Under the pieces are notes generated by a model. It had not been told where the DNA came from, ran no database searches, and saw only the letters and a list, made by a program, of their open reading frames with translations. A stretch of DNA of 59,336 nucleotides, taken from Parafrankia elaeagni. GTDB taxonomy: Bacteria; Actinomycetota; Actinomycetes; Frankiales; Frankiaceae. How positions within the stretch are numbered: the stretch's first letter is position 1; each line of letters starts with the position of its first letter. This document shows positions 54,257 through 59,336 of the stretch, in pieces. The DNA lies in contig NZ_KB893711.1 of assembly GCF_000374165.1 (NCBI RefSeq), positions 1-59,336 on the forward strand. The letters run 5' to 3'. The translations under genes and the position numbers were made by a program.

Positions 54257-55228
54257 TCCTTCCGGCTCGAGGACGGCGACGTGGGCGAGGACCTCGTCGA
54301 TGCGGGCCAGCAACGCCGGTTCGAGGACCACGCCGGAGGCACCGACGTTGTCCTTCACCTGCTCCGGCCGGGTCGCCCCGACGATGGCCGAGGCCACGTT
54401 GGTGTTCTGCAGCACCCACGCGACCGCCAGCTGCGCCATCGTCAGCCCCGCGTCGGCGGCGATCGGGCGCAGGTTCTGGACGGCGCCGAGCACCTCGTCG
54501 GTCAGGAACCGGGCGATGAAGCCGGCTCCGCTGCCCGCCGTCGCACGGCTGCCCGACGGCGGCGGCTGGCCGGGCAGGTACTTGCCGGTCAGGACGCCCT
54601 GGGCGATCGGCGACCAGACGATCTGCGAGATGCCGAGGTCCCGGGACATCGGGACGACGTCGGTCTCGATCGGCCGCCACAGCATCGAGTACTGCGGCTG
54701 GTTGGAGATGATCCGGTCGAGGCCGAGCTCGCCGGCGAGGCGCACGGCGTCGGTGATCTGCTGCGCCGTCCACTCCGAGACGCCGACGTAGAGGACCTTG
54801 CCGGCGCGTACCAGGTCGTCGAAGGCGCGCAGCGTCTCCTCGAGCGGCACCGTCGGGTCGTAGCGGTGTGCCTGGTAGAGGTCGATGTGGTCGGTGTTCA
54901 GGCGGCGCAGGGAGTTGTGCGCCGACTCGATGATGTGCTTGCGGCCCAGGCCCTTGTCGTTCTCACCCGGGCCGGTCGGCCAGAAGACCTTGGTGAACAG
55001 CTCGTAGGATTCGCGGCGCACGCCGTCGAGCGCCTTGCCGAGCACGGACTCCGCCCGGGTCTGGGCGTAGACGTCCGCGGTGTCGAAGGTGGTGATGCCC
55101 TCGTCGAGGGCGGCGTGCACGCAGGCGGTCGCGGCGTCGGCCTCGATCTGGTCACCATGGGTGATCCAGTTGCCGTAGGAGATCTCGCTGACCGACAGTC
55201 CGCTGCGTCCGAGGCGTCGATGCTTCAC
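54251..55228 (-). CDS. aldo/keto reductase (AKR, potassium-channel beta-subunit-like)
   Basis: A 325-residue NADPH-dependent reductase. Catalytic tetrad: Asp and Tyr in TTFDTADVYAQ, Lys in LFTKVFW, and His in YQAHRYDPTVPLEETLRAFDDLV. The C-terminal NADP site is in IVWSPIAQGVLTGKY and AIVGATRPEQVKDN. Overall it resembles YghZ/Kv-beta type AKRs. GTG start with AGG 8 nt upstream. Substrate not predictable. A 171-bp gap without a gene separates it from the DUF3043 gene. Confidence 0.9.
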   Translation of the reverse strand: MKHRRLGRSGLSVSEISYGNWITHGDQIEADAATACVHAALDEGITTFDTADVYAQTRAESVLGKALDGVRRESYELFTKVFWPTGPGENDKGLGRKHIIESAHNSLRRLNTDHIDLYQAHRYDPTVPLEETLRAFDDLVRAGKVLYVGVSEWTAQQITDAVRLAGELGLDRIISNQPQYSMLWRPIETDVVPMSRDLGISQIVWSPIAQGVLTGKYLPGQPPPSGSRATAGSGAGFIARFLTDEVLGAVQNLRPIAADAGLTMAQLAVAWVLQNTNVASAIVGATRPEQVKDNVGASGVVLEPALLARIDEVLAHVAVLEPEGD

Positions 55229-55399
55229 ATCCGAACCTTTTCACACCCTCGATGGCGACTCGGCCCGCCGCACCGGTCACCCGGCGGCGCCGAACCGCCT
55301 GTGCACGGGCCCGCAGCGGCCGCGAGCCCGCCGCGGCCGGGCGGCTGGCCGCCGCGGCCGCGACCGGACGGCTGGCCGACGGGGCAGCCGCCCGGGGCC

Positions 55400-56032
55400 T
55401 CAGCGGCCGGAGCGGGAGACCCGGGGCCGGGGCATCCGCCAGCGGCGGGGCAGCAGCGCGCGCTGGGCGGAGTAGGCCCGCACGCGGACGCCCGAGTCCG
55501 GGTGCTTCTCGGCCACGAGCCGGGTCACCTGCCGGCCGAGCACGAACGAGTCGACGACGACCGCGACGATGCCGACCAGCATCAGGTAGGTGGCCGAGAG
55601 CCGGACATAGTCGTTCGGCACCAGGCCGCCGACGAAGTAGACGGCGGCGATGAGCAGGAAGACCGGGCCGACGTTCAGCCGGGTGTCCACGAAGTCGCGG
55701 GCGATCACCCGCTCCGGGGCCCGCTCGCGGGGCGGGAGCCTGCTGATGTCGCCGGACAGCATGGCGGCCCGGTACTGCTGGCTCTGCTCACGCCGCTCGG
55801 AGCGCTGCTGCCGGCGGCCCTCCTTGCCGGTCGCCCTCGTGCGCCCGGCACCGGTGGCGCCGCGCGGCCGGGCTGCCCGGGCCTGGGCGCGGGTCGGAGT
55901 CGGGCGTCCCTTGCCCGCCGTGACCCGGGCGTTGCCGGTGGTCGCCTCCGCGGGTCCGACCTCGACGAGGTCGGCGGCCGCGCCGCCCGCCGGGTCGGCC
56001 GGATCGGTCTTGCGCTTCTTCAACAGGGCCAT
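55400..56032 (-). CDS. DUF3043 membrane protein
   Basis: A 210-residue protein: about 100 basic, Gln/Arg/Ala-rich residues (RQQRSERREQSQQYRAAMLSGD), the conserved LPPRERAPERVIARDFVDTRLNVGPVF, two transmembrane helices (VFLLIAAVYFVGGLV and YLMLVGIVAVVVDSFVLG), and a basic tail. This is DUF3043, found near cobS/cobT in mycobacteria (Rv2206). Its ATG overlaps the nadA stop (TGATG), so it is co-translated with quinolinate synthase. Function unknown. Confidence 0.85.
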   Translation of the reverse strand: MALLKKRKTDPADPAGGAAADLVEVGPAEATTGNARVTAGKGRPTPTRAQARAARPRGATGAGRTRATGKEGRRQQRSERREQSQQYRAAMLSGDISRLPPRERAPERVIARDFVDTRLNVGPVFLLIAAVYFVGGLVPNDYVRLSATYLMLVGIVAVVVDSFVLGRQVTRLVAEKHPDSGVRVRAYSAQRALLPRRWRMPRPRVSRSGR

Positions 56033-57219
56033 CAGGGCAGTGCCAACATCTGGTCGAGGGCCTTCCGGGCGTAGGTCGCGACCTCGGGGTCGACGGTGAT
56101 CCGGTTCACGGTCTCCCCACGGGCGAGCGCTTCGAGTGTCCACACCAGGTGCGGCATGTCGATGCGGTTCATCGTGGAGCAGAAGCACACCGTACGGTCG
56201 AGGAAGACGATCTTCTTGTCGGGATGGCGGTTCGCCAGCCGTTGTACCAGGTTCAGCTCGGTTCCCACGGCGAACACCGACCCGGACGGGGCCTCATCCA
56301 CCACCTTGATGATGTATTCGGTGGATCCGACCAGGTCGGCGGCGGCCACCACCTCACGCTGGCACTCGGGGTGCACCAGCACCCGCACCTGCGGGACGCG
56401 GGCCCGCACCTCGTCCACACACCGGAGGGTGAACCGGCCGTGGACCGAGCAGTGCCCGCGCCACAGGATCATGCGCGCGTCGCGGAGCTGGGCGCGGGTC
56501 AGCCCGCCACCCGGGCGCCGCGGGTCGTAGACCACGCAGTCGGCCTCGGACATGCCCATCCTGTCGATGGCGGTGTTGCGGCCCAGATGCTGGTCCGGCA
56601 GGAACACGACCCGCTTCCCGCGCCGCTCGCCGAACGCCCACCCCAGGGCCCGCTCGGCGTTCGAGGAGGTGCAGATCGTCCCGCCGTGGCGCCCGGTGAA
56701 GGCCTTGATCGCCGCGGAGGAGTTCATGTAGCTGACCGGGACGGTGTCGGCGGCGACACCCGCGTCGAGCAGGTCGTCCCAGGCCTGTGCCACCTGCTCC
56801 GCCGTCGCCATGTCGGCCATCGAGCAGCCCGCGGCCAGGTCCGGCAGGATCACCCGCTGGTGGTCGGCGGTCAGGATGTCCGCGCTCTCGGCCATGAAGT
56901 GCACACCACAGAACACGATCGAGCTGGCGTCGGGCCGGGCCGCGGCCTGCTGGGCGAGCTTGAACGAGTCACCGGTCACGTCGGCGAAGGCGATCACGTC
57001 GTCGCGCTGGTAGTGGTGCCCCAGGATGAACACGTCGTCGCCGAGCGCGGCCTTGGCGGCCGCCGCCCGCTCGGCCAGCTGGGGGTCGGCGGCCGGCGGC
57101 AGGTCACCGGGGCACTCGACTCCCCGCTCGCTGTCGGGATCGGCCTCGCGCCCGAGCAGGAGCAGGGCGAGCGGCGACGCGGTGACGCCCAGGCGTTCCA
57201 GGGCCGGGTTGGTGGTCAT
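56032..57219 (-). CDS. nadA: quinolinate synthase
   Basis: [4Fe-4S] enzyme condensing iminoaspartate with dihydroxyacetone phosphate in de novo NAD synthesis. Motifs: DVFILGHHYQRDDVIAFADVTGDSFKLAQQAA, VFCGVHFMAESADIL, cluster Cys in LAAGCSMADMA and VHPECQREV and, probably, TVCFCSTMN. 395 aa. The ATG has GGAG 6 nt upstream. nadB and nadC are not in the window. It shares an intergenic region with the Fe-S carrier gene transcribed the other way. Confidence 0.94.
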   Translation of the reverse strand: MTTNPALERLGVTASPLALLLLGREADPDSERGVECPGDLPPAADPQLAERAAAAKAALGDDVFILGHHYQRDDVIAFADVTGDSFKLAQQAAARPDASSIVFCGVHFMAESADILTADHQRVILPDLAAGCSMADMATAEQVAQAWDDLLDAGVAADTVPVSYMNSSAAIKAFTGRHGGTICTSSNAERALGWAFGERRGKRVVFLPDQHLGRNTAIDRMGMSEADCVVYDPRRPGGGLTRAQLRDARMILWRGHCSVHGRFTLRCVDEVRARVPQVRVLVHPECQREVVAAADLVGSTEYIIKVVDEAPSGSVFAVGTELNLVQRLANRHPDKKIVFLDRTVCFCSTMNRIDMPHLVWTLEALARGETVNRITVDPEVATYARKALDQMLALP

Positions 57220-57400
57220 GTCCGCTCCTTCGGGCTGGCCCGGGTGGGCCGCCGCGCTCGCTGCTCGTGGGCTCGGCCGGGCCGTCGCGGGCCCGGTGTC
57301 GTCGCGGCGGGCCTCCGCCGGCCGCGGCGGGAGCAACCCCGCGAAAGTGTGCCCTTCACGACAGTGTCCCCACGGGTCCCGTGCACTAATGGTCGTTGAG

Positions 57401-57406
57401 ACTCTA
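57401..57406 (-). promoter_or_regulatory. candidate -10 element (TAGAGT) of nadA
   Basis: TAGAGT on the minus strand, with TTGCGC 19 bp upstream, would start a transcript with a leader of about 175 nt. The leader itself shows no structure that I recognise. Confidence 0.35.
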
Positions 57407-57505
57407 ACTCCGGATCGCCTGGTCCGCGCAAAGTTGGACCGGTCGGACCTGTGAAGCGGGGACGGATGTCACTTGCGCGTCGTGGCCGACCTCCCCATCG
57501 CTGGC

Positions 57506-57511
57506 TACGAT
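57506..57511 (+). promoter_or_regulatory. candidate -10 element (TACGAT) of the ErpA-type gene
   Basis: TACGAT lies 161 bp before the ATG of the IscA/ErpA gene, just upstream of the structured leader. No clear -35 element is seen. Confidence 0.4.
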
Positions 57512-57548
57512 GGGAAGCGGATCCTTGCTCGCGGTGTTGAGCAGGAAC

Positions 57549-57601
57549 GGCGACACGACATGTGTGTCGCCCGTGAGGGGTCGCCGCCCGGGCGTCCCCT
57601 C
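57549..57601 (+). promoter_or_regulatory. structured mRNA leader of the ErpA-type gene
   Basis: Two adjacent hairpins: GGCGACAC-gacatgt-GTGTCGCC (8-bp perfect stem, 57549-57571), and a stem of GAGGGG (57575-57580) with CCCCTC (57596-57601) around an inner CGCCCGGGCG palindrome. A short ACCAG-caaat-CTGGT stem follows near 57617. The element sits between the candidate promoter and the ribosome-binding site. I do not recognise a known riboswitch class. Confidence 0.5.
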
Positions 57602-57671
57602 GCGTACGGCCGCCATGGGTACCAGCAAATCTGGTGAACCTGGCACGTCCACAGGGCAGGGAGCAGCCCCT

Positions 57672-58031
57672 ATGACCGTGCAGGACACAACCGAGACCGA
57701 GACCACGAGCAGCGTCGTTCTCACCGACACGGCCGCCGGCAAGGTGAAGACCCTGCTCGAGCAGGAGGGGAGGGACGACCTCCAGCTCCGTATCGCCGTG
57801 CAGCCCGGCGGATGCTCCGGCATGCGCTACCAGCTGTTCTTCGACGAGCGCAAGCTCGACGGGGACACCGTCCTCGACTTCTCCGGCGTCAAGGTCGCCG
57901 TGGACCGGATGAGCTTCCCGTACCTCGGCGGCGCGACGATCGACTTCGTCGACACCATCGAGAAGCAGGGCTTCACGATCGACAACCCGAACGCGCAGGG
58001 CTCCTGCGCGTGTGGAGACTCCTTCCACTGA
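57672..58031 (+). CDS. erpA: HesB/IscA/ErpA-type iron-sulfur cluster carrier protein
   Basis: A 119-residue A-type carrier: VVLTDTAAGKVKTLLEQEGRDDLQLRIAVQPGGCSGMRYQLFFDE, then the pair in SCACGDSFH at the C-terminus. The three conserved Cys (GGCSG and CACG) match the family. It delivers Fe-S clusters to target proteins. The N-terminal 15 residues are Thr/Glu-rich. GGGAG lies about 9 nt before the ATG. The leader upstream contains two hairpins, and a strong terminator follows. The Fe-S enzyme NadA is encoded divergently. Confidence 0.93.
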   Translation: MTVQDTTETETTSSVVLTDTAAGKVKTLLEQEGRDDLQLRIAVQPGGCSGMRYQLFFDERKLDGDTVLDFSGVKVAVDRMSFPYLGGATIDFVDTIEKQGFTIDNPNAQGSCACGDSFH

Positions 58032-58155
58032 TCGGTCCGGGGTGGGGCGGCGCCGTTCCGGCGGCAGCCGCCCCGCTCCGACCCGACCCGCGGCGGAGTC
58101 CGTATTGCACAGATCGATCCCGTACGAAGCGGCGCACGCCGTTTCGCGCGGAGCG

Positions 58156-58187
58156 AGCCCGGCATGACATCGCGGTCATGCCGGGCT
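58156..58187 (+). terminator. rho-independent terminator of the ErpA-type gene
   Basis: AGCCCGGCATGAC-atcgcg-GTCATGCCGGGCT is a perfect 13-bp stem with a 6-nt loop, followed by tcaccttttccc with a run of four T. It lies 125 bp after the stop codon. Confidence 0.85.
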
Positions 58188-58267
58188 TCACCTTTTCCCG
58201 CCGTACCAGCGCCGTACAGGGATCGTCCTGCCCGCGCCCAGCCGCCAGGCCGCTGGGGGGTGGGCGG

Positions 58268-58273
58268 TAGGCT
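58268..58273 (+). promoter_or_regulatory. -10 element (TAGGCT) of the PfkB kinase gene
   Basis: TAGGCT is followed by 8 nt and the GTG start. Leaderless transcription is likely. Confidence 0.5.
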
Positions 58274-58281
58274 GCGTGTTC

Positions 58282-59262
58282 GTGCGTATCGCCGTGACTG
58301 GTTCCATTGCCACCGACCACCTCATGCGCTTTCCTGGGCGCTTCGCCGAGCAGCTGCTCGCGGATCAGCTTGAGCGGGTCTCGTTGTCGTTCCTCGTGGA
58401 CGAGCTCAGCATCCGCCGCGGGGGGGTCGCCGCGAACATCAGCTTCGGCCTGGGGCGCCTCGGCCTCAACCCGATCCTGGTCGGAGCCGTCGGCGAGGAC
58501 TTCGCCGACTACCGTTCCTGGCTCGACCGGCACGGCGTGGACACCGCCTCGGTCCGGGTGAGCGAGATCGCCCACACCGCGCGCTTCGTGTGCACCACGG
58601 ACAACGACCTCTGCCAGATCGCGTCGTTCTACCCCGGCGCGATGAGTGAGGCGGCCAGCGTCGAGCTCCGCCCGGTGGCGGAACGCTTCGGCGGCCTCGA
58701 CCTCGTCGTCGTCAGCCCCAACGACCCGCAGGCGATGCTCCGCCACACGGCGGAGTGCCGGGAGCGCGGCTACCCCTTCGCCGCCGATCCCTCCCAGCAG
58801 CTCGCGACGATGGACGGCGACAGCATCCGTTCGCTCGTCGACGGCGCCGCCTACCTGTTCTGCAACGAGTACGAGAAGGCGCTGCTGGCGTCCAAGACCG
58901 GCCTGACCGACGAGGAGATCCTCGCCATGGTCGGGGTCCGGGTCACGACGCTGGGCAAGGACGGTGTCGTCATCGAGTCCGCCGACGGCGAGGCCGTCAA
59001 GGTGCCGGTCGTGCCCGCGCGCAGCACGCCGGACCCGACCGGTGTCGGCGACGCCTTCCGCGCCGGGTTCCTCGCCGGCATCTCCTGGGAGCTGTCGCTG
59101 GAGCGGTCCGCCCAGGTCGGGGCGCTGCTGGCGACCACGGTGCTGGAGACCGTCGGCACCCAGGAGTACAGCCTGGAGCGGACCGAGGTCGTGGCGCGGC
59201 TCACCGAGACCTACGGCGCCGAGGCCGCGGCCGAGATCGCCGCACACCTGCGCTCCGCCTGA
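58282..59262 (+). CDS. PfkB family carbohydrate/adenosine kinase
   Basis: A 326-residue ribokinase-fold enzyme. It begins RIAVTGSIATDHLMRFPGRFAEQLL, shows the lid/substrate part in RRGGVAANISFGLGRLGLNPILVGAVGEDFADY, and the catalytic PfkB signature DPTGVGDAFRAGFLAG with base Asp. It is closest to the actinobacterial adenosine kinase type (Rv2202c AdoK), which phosphorylates adenosine (family recall); carbohydrate substrates cannot be excluded. The GTG used fits the leaderless promoter; another GTG two codons earlier is possible. Confidence 0.88.
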   Translation: MRIAVTGSIATDHLMRFPGRFAEQLLADQLERVSLSFLVDELSIRRGGVAANISFGLGRLGLNPILVGAVGEDFADYRSWLDRHGVDTASVRVSEIAHTARFVCTTDNDLCQIASFYPGAMSEAASVELRPVAERFGGLDLVVVSPNDPQAMLRHTAECRERGYPFAADPSQQLATMDGDSIRSLVDGAAYLFCNEYEKALLASKTGLTDEEILAMVGVRVTTLGKDGVVIESADGEAVKVPVVPARSTPDPTGVGDAFRAGFLAGISWELSLERSAQVGALLATTVLETVGTQEYSLERTEVVARLTETYGAEAAAEIAAHLRSA

Positions 59263-59269
59263 TCCTCGC

Positions 59270-59336
59270 TCAGTGGACCCGGCGGACAAGGTAGGCGTCG
59301 CCTCCGCCCGGAGGCGGCGTCGTCGCGGCGGGGGGC
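59270..59336 (-). CDS. C-terminal end of a convergent gene (3' fragment, candidate)
   Basis: From the window edge a minus-strand frame ends in PPPGGGDAYLVRRVH and a TGA 8 bp after the kinase stop. The Pro/Thr-rich run before it and the tight convergence suggest the tail of the next gene, but only 21 codons are visible and the product cannot be named. The same bases also form an 8-bp hairpin, CGCCTCCG-cc-CGGAGGCG. Confidence 0.3.
   Translation of the reverse strand, partial: PPAATTPPPGGGDAYLVRRVH

Overview
The window is a stretch of chromosome from a very GC-rich actinobacterium, and the gene content points to Frankia or a near relative (inference). Supporting this are the pairing of a type I and a eukaryote-like type II glutamine synthetase with an adenylyltransferase, an F420-linked reductase, a deazaflavin-type nitroreductase, frequent GTG starts, TANNNT-type -10 elements and many Ala/Pro/Gly-rich insertions in ordinary proteins. 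I saw no rRNA, tRNA, CRISPR array, insertion sequence or phage gene. Most of the window is core chromosome. Its order follows, from memory, two blocks of the Mycobacterium tuberculosis map: TPR-HAD-small ORF-tlyA-ppnK-recN-pyrG-nudix-xerD (Rv1691-Rv1701), and panB/glnA2/glnE/glnA1/RDD/DUF4191/lipA/lipB/epimerase/E2/pepA/gcvT/cobS/cobT/DUF3043/IscA-like/adoK (Rv2225 to Rv2202c).

Layout. 1-15.3 kb: a TPR protein with an RGG-like N-terminus (5' end outside the window), DUF1015, a small TPR protein, HAD phosphatase, SCP2 protein, tlyA, nadK, recN, pyrG, a Nudix hydrolase, a secreted PKD protein coupled to a lipoprotein, and xerD. 15.3-22 kb: small ORFs, npdG, a cytosolic helical-backbone metal receptor, panB, a TetR regulator and thrS. 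22.3-30 kb: a nitrogen assimilation cluster (glnA2-glnE, glnII, glnA) with GlnR-like boxes before glnII and glnA. 30-43 kb: RDD and DUF4191 membrane proteins, lipA-lipB, an S51 peptidase, a membrane pseudokinase, an epimerase, the E2 and E3 subunits of a 2-oxoacid dehydrogenase, and leucyl aminopeptidase. 43-52.3 kb: gcvT, then cobalamin nucleotide-loop genes (cobS, cobT, and a cobU fused to a PhnP-like metallo-beta-lactamase domain), interrupted by a 1387-residue DUF4062/NB-ARC/WD40 protein. 52.3-59.3 kb: a nitroreductase-TetR pair behind a double palindromic operator, an aldo/keto reductase, DUF3043, nadA, an IscA/ErpA-type protein and a PfkB kinase.

How the genes work together. GlnA and GlnII assimilate ammonium. 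GlnE would adenylylate GlnA, which keeps the target tyrosine. LipB and LipA make the lipoyl group used by the E2 protein, which E3 (Lpd) reoxidises; GcvT uses the same cofactor chemistry in glycine cleavage. CobT, CobU and CobS build the lower loop of cobalamin. NadA and NadK serve NAD(P) supply, and NpdG links NADP to F420. The most unusual features are the NLR-like STAND protein inside the cob region, the MBL-CobU fusion, the pseudokinase, the RGG-TPR protein, insertions in TlyA, XerD and GlnE, and at least ten genes whose -10 box lies 6-8 nt before the start codon, implying leaderless mRNAs.
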